DNA from: Nocardioides caldifontis | Lineage (GTDB): Bacteria > Actinomycetota > Actinomycetes > Propionibacteriales > Nocardioidaceae | DNA length: 64,000 bases | Assembly (NCBI RefSeq): GCF_008087345.1 | Contig: NZ_ML701736.1 | Location: 251,187 to 315,186, forward strand | Direction of reading: 5' to 3' | Shown: positions 1-7,947 of the stretch, piece by piece | How positions within the stretch are numbered: position 1 is the first letter of the stretch | Layout of the letters: every line of letters begins with the position of its first letter | Translations under genes and position numbers: made by a program | Notes under the pieces: generated by a model | What the model saw: the letters and a program-made list of their open reading frames with translations, nothing else | Told to the model about the DNA's origin: nothing | The model's database searches: none

Positions 1-105
1 GGCTGCCGCCCCCCACCTAGCCGCGGCGCCGCGGGGCGGGGCGCCCGGCCCCCCCCGGGGCGCCACGTCCGGTCCACCGCCGAAAATCAGTTTGGCGCAG
101 CGGGA
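1..105. other. GC-extreme, self-complementary left edge with no gene
   Basis: This stretch is almost pure G+C. It contains the perfect 14-base palindrome CCGCGGCGCCGCGG at 21-34 and a run of eight cytosines near 49-56. I see no coding signal. It could be the terminator stem of a gene to the left, a repeat, or a low-quality sequence edge; the window does not allow a choice. Confidence 0.3.
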
Positions 106-126
106 GTGTGGGAGCACCCTGACCGC

Positions 127-1104
127 ATGGACATCCGCCCGTTGGACCCCGACGACGCCGCCGCCGTCGCCGCGGCAGCGGGCGTGATCAGCGCGGCCGA
201 GGCCGCCGACGCTCCGTGGCAGTGGCCGGTGACCCCCGAGCGGCTCCGCGGCGTCCTCCTCCACGGCTTCGACCTCGAGACGCCGACCCCGTTCCTCGGG
301 TACGACGGTGAGCAGCCGGTGGCCTTCGGAGCGCTGCACCTCAGCGAGTGGGACAACCTCGACGTCGCCTGGTGGGAGGTGCAGGTCCACCCGGCACACC
401 GCGGGACGGGCGTGGGGACCGCGATGCTCCGCCACCTCGAGAAGACCGGCGTCGAGGCAGGTCGCACCTCGTTCGGCTCCGAGGCGTGGGAGGGCAACCC
501 CGGGGTGGCGTTCGCCCTCCGGCACGGCTACGAGCAGCGGAGCAGCGAGATCCTGCGCCGCCAGCACCTCGCCGAGCTCGACCTCGACGAGATCGACCGG
601 CTCCACCGGGAGGCCGCCGAGGCAGGGCGCGACTACGAGCTGCTCCGGGTGTCGGCGGTGCCCGAGGACCTCCTCGAGCAGTTCGCCGAGCTCGCCGCCT
701 CGATCAACGACGCCCCGCTCGACGACCTCGATCTCGAGGACGAGGTCTACGTGCCGCAACGGGTGCGCAACTACGAGGAGGCGTGCCGTCGGCGGGAGAT
801 GACCCTGTACCGCGTGGTCGCCCGCCACCGGGGGACCGGCGAGCTGGCCGGTCACACCGCCGTCGTGGTCGACCGGCTGGCCCCGACGATCGGCTACCAG
901 CACGACACCTCGGTCGCGCGGAAGCACCGCGGCCACCGGCTCGGGCTCCTGCTGAAGGCCGAGCAGGTGCGGTGGCTCCTCGACGTCGAGCCGCAGCTTC
1001 GGACGGTCGACACCTGGAACGCCGAGTCGAACGACCACATGATCGCGGTCAACGAGGCGCTGGGCTACCGGTGGACGGCGCGCGAGCTGGCGTTCCAGAA
1101 GTAG
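127..1104 (+). CDS. GNAT-family N-acetyltransferase, two GNAT domains
   Basis: A 325-residue protein that probably transfers an acetyl group from acetyl-CoA to an unknown amine. The first GNAT domain has a clear acetyl-CoA loop, VHPAHRGTGVGTAM, at about residues 87-100. A second, weaker GNAT fold follows, with an RKHRGHRLG loop near residue 260. Tandem GNAT proteins of this size are common in actinobacteria and include mycothiol-synthase-like and antibiotic-acetylating types, but nothing here fixes the substrate. I chose ATG 127 because GGGAG lies 12 bases upstream; GTG 106 in the same frame would add seven residues without a ribosome site. The gene stands alone, followed by an independently promoted membrane-protein gene. 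Confidence 0.85.
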   Translation: MDIRPLDPDDAAAVAAAAGVISAAEAADAPWQWPVTPERLRGVLLHGFDLETPTPFLGYDGEQPVAFGALHLSEWDNLDVAWWEVQVHPAHRGTGVGTAMLRHLEKTGVEAGRTSFGSEAWEGNPGVAFALRHGYEQRSSEILRRQHLAELDLDEIDRLHREAAEAGRDYELLRVSAVPEDLLEQFAELAASINDAPLDDLDLEDEVYVPQRVRNYEEACRRREMTLYRVVARHRGTGELAGHTAVVVDRLAPTIGYQHDTSVARKHRGHRLGLLLKAEQVRWLLDVEPQLRTVDTWNAESNDHMIAVNEALGYRWTARELAFQK

Positions 1105-1118
1105 GGCGCACGATCACG

Positions 1119-1124
1119 TAGCCT
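1119..1124 (+). promoter_or_regulatory. -10 box (TAGCCT) for leaderless yihY-type gene
   Basis: TAGCCT ends six bases before GTG 1131, so transcription would start at or next to the start codon. No Shine-Dalgarno sequence is present. Inferred from spacing only. Confidence 0.45.
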
Positions 1125-1130
1125 CACCGC

Positions 1131-2153
1131 GTGGCCCTGAACGTCCGGCGTGTGGACGAGTTCCAGCGTCGGCACCCGTTCATCGGCTTCCCGCTGGCGG
1201 TCGCGTACAAGTTCTTCGACGACCAGGGTCCCTACCTCGCCGCCATCCTCACCTACTACGCCTTCGTGGCGATCTTCCCGATCATGCTGATCGCCTCGTC
1301 GGTGCTCGGCTTCATCCTCCAGGGCGACGAGGAGCTCCAGGCCCAGCTGTTGGACTCGGCGCTCCGCCAGTTCCCGATCGTCGGCACCCAGCTCGGTCGG
1401 CCGGAGGGGCTGGAAGGAAGCACCGGCGCGGTCGTCATCGGTGCTCTCGCGGCCCTCTACGGCTTGCTCGGGCTGGGCCAGGCCGCGCAGCACGCCCTCA
1501 ACGTTGTCTGGGCGGTCCCGCGCAACAGCCGGTTCAACCCGTTCGTCGGCCGGTGGCGCGGCTTCGTGTCGATGGCGCTCGCCGGGCTCGTGGTGGTGGC
1601 GGTGGCCACCGTCTCCGCCCTGAGCGGCAACCTGGGATCCCTCGGGTTCGAGGTCGACGCGCTGCTCCGCTGGATCGGCACCGTGCTCTCGGTGCTCCTG
1701 ACGGCGGCCGTCCTCGCGCTGATGATGCGCTACACCACGGCGCACCGTCCGTCGTTCCGCACCAACCTGCCGGGAGCCCTCGTCATCGCCGTCCTCTGGC
1801 ACGTCCTCCAGGTCGCGGGCGGGGAGTACGTCCGCCGGGTCGTCACCGCCGCCAGCGAGATGAACAGCGTCTTCGCGCTGGTGCTCGGCCTGGTCGCGCT
1901 GCTCTTCCTCGCCTCGTCGATGGCGGTGATCGGTCTGGAGGTGAGCGTGGTCCGCAACCAGCGGCTCTACCCCCGGGCGCTGCTCACCCCGTTCACCGAC
2001 GCCGTCGACCTCACCGACGCCGACCGGCGGGCCTACGCGTCGTACGCCAAGGCCCAGCGCCACAAGGGGTTCGAGCGCGTCGAGGTCATCTTCGACGAGC
2101 GGGGGACGAAGCGACGTGCAGCCCCCGAGGAATCCGCCCCGCCCGGCCCCTGA
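1131..2153 (+). CDS. YihY/virulence factor BrkB family membrane protein
   Basis: A 340-residue inner-membrane protein of the YihY/BrkB family (once called ribonuclease BN), whose molecular function is not settled. About six hydrophobic segments are visible, near residues 35-63, 99-119, 145-165, 181-199, 213-231 and 247-270. The family signature region GPYLAAILTYYAFVAIFP is at 33-50. The C-terminal 60 residues are hydrophilic and probably cytoplasmic. The GTG start sits six bases after a TAGCCT -10 box and looks leaderless. A second, divergent family member lies 0.9 kb away on the other strand at 3065-4063. Confidence 0.9.
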   Translation: MALNVRRVDEFQRRHPFIGFPLAVAYKFFDDQGPYLAAILTYYAFVAIFPIMLIASSVLGFILQGDEELQAQLLDSALRQFPIVGTQLGRPEGLEGSTGAVVIGALAALYGLLGLGQAAQHALNVVWAVPRNSRFNPFVGRWRGFVSMALAGLVVVAVATVSALSGNLGSLGFEVDALLRWIGTVLSVLLTAAVLALMMRYTTAHRPSFRTNLPGALVIAVLWHVLQVAGGEYVRRVVTAASEMNSVFALVLGLVALLFLASSMAVIGLEVSVVRNQRLYPRALLTPFTDAVDLTDADRRAYASYAKAQRHKGFERVEVIFDERGTKRRAAPEESAPPGP

Positions 2154-2236
2154 TCGGGCCGAGCTGCACGTCCGAGTGACCTCCCGGGTTGGCGCACGTG
2201 GGTAGCGTTGCTCGCCGATCACGCGGAGGAGGCAGC

Positions 2237-2863
2237 ATGCAGGGTGCGGTGCGGGTCGACGTCCGGGTCAAGCAGCTCGCGGAGGCAGGTGTCGCCGGGC
2301 TCGCCGGCGTCCCGGAGGACGAGCTGGAGGCGATGGCCCACGGGCTCGAGGTCGCTGACGGCGACGTGCTGGCGGTGCACCCGTCGCTGGTGCCGGCCGG
2401 CGCGCTCGCCGGGCTGCTGCGGCTGGGGGAGAAGCCCGGGTTCGTGCTCGAGGACATGACCGACCTCGACGAGTTCGTGCCCGTCGAGGGGATGGTCGTG
2501 CCCGACCGTCCGCTCTACGTCGTCCGCGACGTGGCCCGCGGCGACGAGATGGCCAACTGGAGCCCCGACGAGGCGGCACCCGCGATCGCGGCCGCCGGTC
2601 GCTCGCCGCTGACCGTCAGCGAGGGGATCTCGTGGCTCCTCCAGCAGCCGGAGGCGCTCGAGAAGAACCGCTGCTTCATGACGATCGGCTCGCGCAAGCC
2701 GAAGGGCAAGGGGCTCGACACACGCGTGCCCGCGCTCTGGATCAGCGGCGGCACCGGGCGGGACGGCAAGGAGCGCCGGGGAGCGCCGAAGGTCGGCTGG
2801 TGCTGGGCCGGGAACCGGCACACCTGGCTGGGGTTCGCCTCGACCGCCGGTCGCGCCGGCTGA
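2237..2863 (+). CDS. DUF5701 family protein
   Basis: A 208-residue soluble protein of the actinobacterial DUF5701 family, function unknown. The family's recognisable C-terminal part is present: an EKNRCFMTIGSR segment, PALWISGGTG, and the ending GWCWAGNRHTWLGFAS. ATG 2237 is chosen because GGAGGA stands just upstream at 2225-2230; an in-frame GTG at 2189 would add 16 low-complexity residues. A TAGCGT -10-like hexamer near 2202 could serve it. The stop lies only three bases before the reverse-strand remnant at 2867. No function should be assigned. Confidence 0.85.
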   Translation: MQGAVRVDVRVKQLAEAGVAGLAGVPEDELEAMAHGLEVADGDVLAVHPSLVPAGALAGLLRLGEKPGFVLEDMTDLDEFVPVEGMVVPDRPLYVVRDVARGDEMANWSPDEAAPAIAAAGRSPLTVSEGISWLLQQPEALEKNRCFMTIGSRKPKGKGLDTRVPALWISGGTGRDGKERRGAPKVGWCWAGNRHTWLGFASTAGRAG

Positions 2864-2866
2864 CGT

Positions 2867-2995
2867 TCAGGCCAGCAGGGCGGAGCCGGCGCGGAGCCGG
2901 GCGGCGGCCTCGGTGACAACGCCGTCGACGAGCTCTTCGCAGGTCGGCAGCGAGTCGAGGAGGCCGACGACACGCCCGTCGAAGAAGCCGCCAGC
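2867..2995 (-). pseudogene. C-terminal remnant of a nitronate monooxygenase (2-nitropropane dioxygenase family)
   Basis: Reading the reverse strand into the stop at 2869-2867 gives about 42 residues including GRVVGLLDSLPTCEELVDGV and a tail ending GSALLA. This is the shape of the C-terminus of FMN-dependent nitronate monooxygenases, where a GVGLxxxxPTVAELV helix closes the TIM barrel. Nothing upstream of about 2995 continues the family, so roughly 300 residues are missing. The fragment lies between two intact genes and has no start. Assignment rests on remembered family pattern and is moderate. Confidence 0.5.
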
Positions 2996-3064
2996 GGTGG
3001 GAGCCGGCCGAGGTCGGGCCGCAGTTCGCGAGCTGCTCGCGGAGGCGGTGCCCCCGGAGCCCGT

Positions 3065-4063
3065 CTACGGCGCTGGGTGAAGCCCCTGGTCGGGGACCTC
3101 GGTGCGGTGCGGGCGGCCAGGGTCGTCGTACACGGGGTCGGGGTGGCCGGCACGGCATGCCTCCAGCTGGGCGCACACGGCCGCCCCGTAGAAGAGCGCG
3201 ACCGACGACAGCAGCGCCCAGAGCAGGAGGGCGAACACCCCTGCGAGCGGGCCGTAGATGTCGCCGAACGAGCCACTGAGCCGCACGTAGAGGGCCAGCC
3301 CAGCGGTGGCCGCCATCGCCAGCAGGACCGCGACACCTGACCCCAGCGCCAGCCAGCTCAGCGAGGGCTGCCTGCGGCGAGGCGCGTGGTCGAGCAGCAC
3401 GGCGACGGTGGTCACCACGAGCACGATCCCGACCGGCCAGCGGGCGATCTCCCACCCGGTCTCCGTGGTGCCGCTCCAGCCGTACTCCTCCACCATCGCC
3501 TCCGCGAACGCGCCTCCGGCGACCAGGAGCAGGAATCCGAGCGCGACGGGTGCGGCGAGCAGCGCGGCCAGCACCGCGGCCCGGCCGTACTTCGCGGCAG
3601 CGGGCCGGTCCCTGCGGATGCCGTAGATCCGGTTGAGCCCGCGTTCGACCTGGGCCATCGCCGTCGTCATCGACAGCAGGGCGAAGGCGAGACCGAGCAC
3701 GAGGGCGACCTCGCCGGCATCCTCGCTCGCATCGGCCCCGCCCAGTGCGCCGGCCAGGGCGTCCTGCTGCCCGCCGCCCGGGCTCACGGCCTGCACCGTG
3801 CTGGCGATCACCCGGGCCGGCTGCTCGGCGTCGACGTCGGCGGCGAGCCCGGTCAGCGCGAGCAGGAACGGCACGACCGCGAGGCACCCCTGGAGGGCGA
3901 GGGCCCGGCTGTTGGTGAACCCGTCGCCGTAGCGGAACCGGCGGAAGGAGTCGACCGCCAGACGCCGGATCCCCACCTTGGAGACCTCGTCCCACGCATC
4001 TTCGGCATCGAGCTCGTCACCGTCCATCTCGACGGTGACCGGGACGGTGCGCGCGGTGGTCAT
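3065..4063 (-). CDS. YihY/BrkB (YhjD-like) family membrane protein
   Basis: A 332-residue membrane protein, a second and distant YihY/BrkB paralogue. A 45-residue hydrophilic N-terminus is followed by the family entry FTNSRALALQGCLAVVPFLL and about six transmembrane stretches. The motif MAQVERGLNRIYGI corresponds to the conserved QxxLNxVWxx region seen in the paralogue at 1131-2153. The last 35 residues are hydrophilic. Function is unknown for the family. Its downstream end runs into the nitronate monooxygenase remnant, and upstream lies the thiolase/P450 remnant pair, so the gene has survived between decayed neighbours. Confidence 0.88.
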   Translation of the reverse strand: MTTARTVPVTVEMDGDELDAEDAWDEVSKVGIRRLAVDSFRRFRYGDGFTNSRALALQGCLAVVPFLLALTGLAADVDAEQPARVIASTVQAVSPGGGQQDALAGALGGADASEDAGEVALVLGLAFALLSMTTAMAQVERGLNRIYGIRRDRPAAAKYGRAAVLAALLAAPVALGFLLLVAGGAFAEAMVEEYGWSGTTETGWEIARWPVGIVLVVTTVAVLLDHAPRRRQPSLSWLALGSGVAVLLAMAATAGLALYVRLSGSFGDIYGPLAGVFALLLWALLSSVALFYGAAVCAQLEACRAGHPDPVYDDPGRPHRTEVPDQGLHPAP

Positions 4064-4105
4064 GGGCCAGCATGGCGCACCCGGCGCCGTCCCGAGCGGG
4101 TGAGG

Positions 4106-4179
4106 TCAGACCCGCTCGATGATCGTGCCGCTGGCCATGGCGCCGCCAGCGCACATCGTCACGAGCGCGTTGGTCCCAG
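4106..4179 (-). pseudogene. C-terminal remnant of a thiolase (acetyl-CoA acetyltransferase, FadA5-like)
   Basis: The reverse strand encodes GTNALVTMCAGGAMASGTII followed by ERV and a stop. This is the C-terminal CxG active-site segment of thiolases, where the cysteine acts as the general acid/base. The first roughly 365 residues are gone. The fragment's upstream end touches, within about two bases, a P450 remnant on the opposite strand. In mycobacterial steroid clusters fadA5 (thiolase) and cyp125 are adjacent and divergent, the orientation kept here, so FadA5-like is the inferred identity. Confidence 0.65.
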
Positions 4180-4181
4180 CT

Positions 4182-4283
4182 GCGTTCGGGGGCCACGGGG
4201 CGCACTACTACATCGGCGCGAACCACCGGCTGCGCCACGCCTGGATCAACGGCATCAAGGTGCTCCGGGTCGACTACCGCTGA
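4182..4283 (+). pseudogene. C-terminal remnant of a cytochrome P450 (CYP125-like) with lost haem cysteine
   Basis: The forward strand reads AFGGHGAHYYIGAN, then directly RLRHAWINGIKVLRVDYR and a stop. The first part is the P450 haem loop as found in CYP125 (FGGxGAHYCIGAN); the second resembles the CYP125 C-terminus (RLRSGWLNGIKHWQVDY, from memory). About 25-30 residues between them are deleted, and everything N-terminal is gone. The thiolate cysteine codon is TAC (Tyr), so the fragment could not bind haem normally. CYP125 is the steroid C26/C27 monooxygenase that begins cholesterol side-chain removal. Confidence 0.7.
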
Positions 4284-4292
4284 CCCGGACGG

Positions 4293-5060
4293 TCAGTCGC
4301 GGGCGGTCAGGATCAGTGGTCCGTCCTCGGTGATCGCGACCGTGTGCTCCATGTGCGCACCGCGCGAGCCGTCGGCGCTGCGCAGGGTCCAGCCGTCGCG
4401 GTCGGTGTAGATCTTGTCGGTCGACTCGAGCAGCCAGGGCTCGATCGCGATGACCAGCCCGGGCTTGAGCGGGTAGCCCCGCCCGGCGCGCCCGTCGTTG
4501 GGGATGTGCGGGTCACCGTGCATCGTCCGCCCCACGCCGTGGCCACCGAACTGGGTGTTCACCGAGTAGCCCTCGGCCTTCGCGACCCCGGAGATCGCCG
4601 CGGAGATGTCACCGATCTTCTTGCCGGGCTGGGCGGCGGCGATGCCAGCCTCGAGGCACCGGGTCGTGACGTCGATCAGCCGGAGGTCCTCCTGCCGAGG
4701 TGTCCCGACCACCATCGAGATCGCCGAGTCGGCGACCCAGCCATCGACCGAGCAGGCGAAGTCGAGGCTCAGCAGGTCGCCGTCCTCGAGCACGTAGTCG
4801 TGCGGGAGGCCGTGGAGCACCGCGTCGTTCACCGACGTGCAGATCACCTTGCCGAACGGGCTCGCCCCGAACGACGGGTGGTAGTCGATGTAGCAGGACT
4901 CCGCACCGCGGTCGCGGATCATCTGGTGGGCCAGCTCGTCGATCTCGAGGAGATTCATTCCGACGTCGACCTTCCCGGCCAACGTGGTGAGCACCTCGGC
5001 GACGAAGCGCCCCGCGGGACGCATCTGCTGGATCTCGGTGGGGGTACGTAGCTCGATCAT
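4293..5060 (-). CDS. map: Type I methionine aminopeptidase
   Basis: A 255-residue cytosolic metalloprotease that removes the initiator methionine from nascent proteins. All five metal ligands are visible: Asp100 (LSLDFA), Asp111 (VADSAIS), His174 (GGHGVG), Glu207 (AIEPW) and Glu238 (HMEHT). His83 of VLHGLPH fits the conserved substrate histidine. Length is normal for type I enzymes without the N-terminal SH3-binding extension. ATG 5060 stands nine bases after a TAGCCT hexamer on the reverse strand (5075-5070), so the transcript may be nearly leaderless. Actinobacteria usually have two or three map genes; this stand-alone copy away from the secY-adk-infA locus is probably a paralogue. Confidence 0.95.
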   Translation of the reverse strand: MIELRTPTEIQQMRPAGRFVAEVLTTLAGKVDVGMNLLEIDELAHQMIRDRGAESCYIDYHPSFGASPFGKVICTSVNDAVLHGLPHDYVLEDGDLLSLDFACSVDGWVADSAISMVVGTPRQEDLRLIDVTTRCLEAGIAAAQPGKKIGDISAAISGVAKAEGYSVNTQFGGHGVGRTMHGDPHIPNDGRAGRGYPLKPGLVIAIEPWLLESTDKIYTDRDGWTLRSADGSRGAHMEHTVAITEDGPLILTARD

Positions 5061-5252
5061 GAGGAGGCCAGGCTACCGGGCCGCCCGGGCCCGCCCGGTC
5101 AGACCGGCTTGTCGGCCCCCACGGCCCACGTCGCGAGGACTGCGACCCGCCCCCGTAGGCGTGGCCGAGCGCCTTCCGGGCGTCCGGCGCCTGGTGGCAA
5201 GGGTCGTGGAGGTCCCAGCAGCCCCAGCGGGGCCCGTGGCAGGGTGGCGGCC

Positions 5253-6290
5253 ATGAAACTGGGACTGCAGCTCGGGTACTGGGGCGCGCAGCCGCCGCAG
5301 GGCGTCGGAGAGCTGGTCGCTGCCGCCGAGGAGTCCGGCTGGGACGCCGTGTTCACCGCCGAGGCGTGGGGGAGCGACGCGTTCACGCCGCTCGCCTGGT
5401 GGGGACGCGAGACCAGCCGGCTGCGGCTCGGGACCTCGATCGTCCAGATGTCCGGACGCACCCCCACCTCGATCGCCATGCACGCGCTGACCCTCGACCA
5501 CCTCTCCGGTGGCCGGGTGGTCCTCGGCATGGGCGTCTCGGGGCCGCAGGTGGTGGAGGGGTGGTACGGCCAGCCCTTCGCCAAGCCGCTGGCCCGTACC
5601 CGCGAGGTGGTCGAGATCATCCGCAAGGTCCTCGCGCGCGAGGAGCCGGTGACGGCTCCCGGCCCGCACCACCCGCTGCCGTACGACGGCGCGGGCGCGG
5701 TCGGCCTCGGCAAGCCGCTGAAGTCGATCGTCCACCCGCTCCGCGCGGACCTGCCGATCTGGCTCGGCGCCGAGGGGCCGAAGAACGTCGCCCAGACCGC
5801 AGAGATCGCCGACGGGTGGATCCCGATCTTCTACTCACCGGCCAGCGCGGAGATGTACCGGCCGTGGCTCGACGAGGGGTTCGCGCGGCCGGGGGCGCGT
5901 CAAACGCGGGAGACCTTCGAGATCGCCGCGACCTGCCACCTCGAGGTCACCGACGACCCGGCCGCCGCCCTCGAGGCGCTGAAGCCCGTGACGGCCCTGT
6001 ACATGGGCGGGATGGGCGCCAAGGAGCAGAACTTCCACAAGAACGTCTTCGACCGGATGGGCTACGCCGACGTCACCGAGCAGGTCCAGGAGCTCTACCT
6101 CGCCGGCCGCCGGGACGAGGCCGCGGCGCTGGTGCCCGACCGGCTCGTCGACGAGCTGCACGTCGTCGGTGACCCCGGGAAGGTCCGCGAGCGGATCGCC
6201 CAGTGGGAGGAGTCGGGGGTCACGACCCTGCTGCTGAGCTGTCGCTCGGCCGACGAGGTGCGCCGGGTGTCCGAGGTCGTCCTGGGCTGA
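5253..6290 (+). CDS. LLM-class F420-dependent oxidoreductase, Rv3520c-like
   Basis: A 345-residue bacterial luciferase-like TIM-barrel oxidoreductase, probably using coenzyme F420 (or FMN). The start MKLGLQLGYWGAQPP, the LGTSIVQMSGRTP strand and the IWLGAEGPKN strand are typical of the group containing M. tuberculosis Rv3520c, a gene of the cholesterol-catabolic region. Substrate is unknown. ATG 5253 begins the family homology; an in-frame upstream reading adds only Arg/Pro/Gly-rich sequence. The upstream 190 bases carry no recognisable gene. The gene is intact although several neighbours are steroid-catabolic ruins, so it may be a survivor of the same cluster. Confidence 0.85.
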   Translation: MKLGLQLGYWGAQPPQGVGELVAAAEESGWDAVFTAEAWGSDAFTPLAWWGRETSRLRLGTSIVQMSGRTPTSIAMHALTLDHLSGGRVVLGMGVSGPQVVEGWYGQPFAKPLARTREVVEIIRKVLAREEPVTAPGPHHPLPYDGAGAVGLGKPLKSIVHPLRADLPIWLGAEGPKNVAQTAEIADGWIPIFYSPASAEMYRPWLDEGFARPGARQTRETFEIAATCHLEVTDDPAAALEALKPVTALYMGGMGAKEQNFHKNVFDRMGYADVTEQVQELYLAGRRDEAAALVPDRLVDELHVVGDPGKVRERIAQWEESGVTTLLLSCRSADEVRRVSEVVLG

Positions 6291-6311
6291 GCCCGTCACC
6301 GCCGAGCGCCG

Positions 6312-7874
6312 TCAGTACCGGCCGCGGAGCCGGAGCCGCCACGGGCGGCCGTCCGGGTCGTGCAGCGCGAGGTACGGCGCCAGCGCGGCCACCCCCGCAA
6401 CCGGACCGAGCTCGGGCGGCACGAGGCGGCGCAACCTTCCCGGCGGTCGGGCCCCGACGCGGCCGGACGAGTGCCACTCGTCGAGCGCCGCCGCGCTCCG
6501 CGCGAAGGCCCGGAACATGGCGGCAGGGTCGACGTCGGGGTCCGGCCGGCCGAGGTGCTCGGCGGCGAGTCGCAGCCGCAGGTCACGGGCGAAGGTGCCC
6601 GCCTCGTCGACCACGGCGGCGCTCAGCTCCGAGTCGTGGGTCCAGGAACGGCGGTTGAAGTTGTCGGAGCCGATCGTCGCCCACGTGTCGTCGACGATGC
6701 AGGTCTTGGAGTGCACGTAGACCGGTGTCCCCGCAGGGTTCTCGATCCCGTAGAACGCGACGCGTCCGGGTGCCGCCCGCATCATCTCGAGCATCGCCCG
6801 GCGGCGGCCGAGAAGCTCCGGCGGGCGCGCGAAGGAGCCCTCGACGTCGGGGTGCAGGGGCAGCACCGCCACGACCAGCAGCTCCGGGTGCTCCCGGAGC
6901 GTCCGGGTGAAGACGTCGCCGACGTGGTGGCCCCAGAGGTACTGGTCCTCGACGTAGACCAGGCGGCGGGCGCTGAGCAGCGCCTTGGAGTAGCCGCGGG
7001 CGACGCTGCGCTCGCCACCCGGCGCGAACGGGTAGTCGGGGCGGAACCGCAGGTTCGGGTAGGTCCGCAGCAGCTGGACCGCGTGGGTGCCGCCCTCGAC
7101 TGGAGGTGGGGGCGGCCACTGCTCGGGCATCGGGTCGGGGCGGAGGTCGAGGCCGCGGACCCGGTCCCGCAGCCGGTGGACCGGGTTGCGGCTCAGGGGC
7201 GCCGGGTCCTCCCACCTCTCCCGGAAGACCGTCTCGACGTCGTGCACCGCAGGTCCGCTGATCGCCGCCTGGACGTCGTGCCAGGGCGGGGTCGGCATGT
7301 ACTCCGACGCCATCGCGAAGACCTGGGGATCGCCACGGTGCTCGGCGTCGTCGCGGCGGGAGTGGCACAGGTCGATCCCGCCGACGTAGGCCACGTCGCG
7401 GCCCGGGTCGTCGCGGTGCCGGATGACCAGGAGCTTCTGGTGGTGCGAACCGCCCACGCGGACCCGCATGTCGAGCAGCACCTCGGCCCCGTGGCGCTGC
7501 AGCGTGCGCCCGAGCAGTCTGTTCTCGTCGGCGGTCATGCCGAACCCGTCCCAGTGCGAGCGCCAGACCAGCCCGCGCACGTCCACACCGCGCTCGTCGG
7601 CGCGGGCGAGGACGTCGGCGACCTCGCTGCCGGGCGCGTCGGTCAGCCGCTGGTCGGCGTCGCCCTGCCAGTCGGTGAAGAGGACCAGGTCTCCCGGCCG
7701 GGTCGCCTCGAGCCGCTCGTGGAGCTCGGCGAAGTACGTCGCGCCGTGCACCAGCGGGCGGACCAGGTTGCCGGTCGACCACGCCTGCTGCCCTGGGTGG
7801 CGGGCGTCGAGCCGGGTGCTCGGGTTGCCGCGCTCCTCCTCGGTGAGGAACCAGTGCGGCAGCGGACTCGTCAC
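6312..7874 (-). CDS. Phospholipase D-like domain protein (two HKD motifs)
   Basis: A 520-residue protein of the phospholipase D/cardiolipin synthase superfamily, likely a phosphodiesterase or phosphatidyltransferase. The two half-sites are HHQKLLVI at about residues 144-151 and VHSKTCIVDD at 387-396, the latter followed by the usual GSDNFNRRSW. No signal peptide or membrane anchor is seen, so it is probably cytosolic or peripheral. I prefer the GTG at 7874 (MTSPLPHWFL); the earlier in-frame GTG 7931 falls inside the KstR-type operator and would add 19 atypical residues. It is divergent from the ligase remnant. Substrate unknown. Confidence 0.85.
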   Translation of the reverse strand: MTSPLPHWFLTEEERGNPSTRLDARHPGQQAWSTGNLVRPLVHGATYFAELHERLEATRPGDLVLFTDWQGDADQRLTDAPGSEVADVLARADERGVDVRGLVWRSHWDGFGMTADENRLLGRTLQRHGAEVLLDMRVRVGGSHHQKLLVIRHRDDPGRDVAYVGGIDLCHSRRDDAEHRGDPQVFAMASEYMPTPPWHDVQAAISGPAVHDVETVFRERWEDPAPLSRNPVHRLRDRVRGLDLRPDPMPEQWPPPPPVEGGTHAVQLLRTYPNLRFRPDYPFAPGGERSVARGYSKALLSARRLVYVEDQYLWGHHVGDVFTRTLREHPELLVVAVLPLHPDVEGSFARPPELLGRRRAMLEMMRAAPGRVAFYGIENPAGTPVYVHSKTCIVDDTWATIGSDNFNRRSWTHDSELSAAVVDEAGTFARDLRLRLAAEHLGRPDPDVDPAAMFRAFARSAAALDEWHSSGRVGARPPGRLRRLVPPELGPVAGVAALAPYLALHDPDGRPWRLRLRGRY

Positions 7875-7923
7875 CCGCCCATCCTGCGCCTGTCCACCAC
7901 GCTGGGCCGCCGTTGCCACGGGA

Positions 7924-7937
7924 TAGAACACGTTCTA
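7924..7937. promoter_or_regulatory. KstR-type operator (TAGAACACGTTCTA)
   Basis: TAGAAC-AC-GTTCTA is a perfect inverted repeat that fits the published KstR consensus TNNAACNNGTTNNA at every fixed position. KstR is the TetR-family repressor of cholesterol-catabolism genes in mycobacteria and rhodococci, released by steroid-CoA intermediates. The site lies directly before the acyl-CoA ligase remnant and could also have controlled the divergent phospholipase D-like gene. No kstR gene is in the window. Confidence 0.75.
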
Positions 7938-7947
7938 GTGTCGGGCC

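Noticed and set aside
2742-3995. Very long open frames antisense to, or out of frame with, real genes across the window
   Set aside because: They are Arg/Pro/Gly/Ala-rich, lack family motifs and follow the codon periodicity of recognised genes. They are normal in DNA of this GC content.
5061-5252. A further C-terminal remnant on the reverse strand ending at 5099 (reading VAVLATWAVGADKPV)
   Set aside because: The peptide is too short and matches no family I can name. It may be noise; no gene is called in this gap.
7875-7931. N-terminal extension of the phospholipase D-like protein from GTG 7931
   Set aside because: The codon lies in the centre of the KstR-type operator, and the added residues do not resemble the family.
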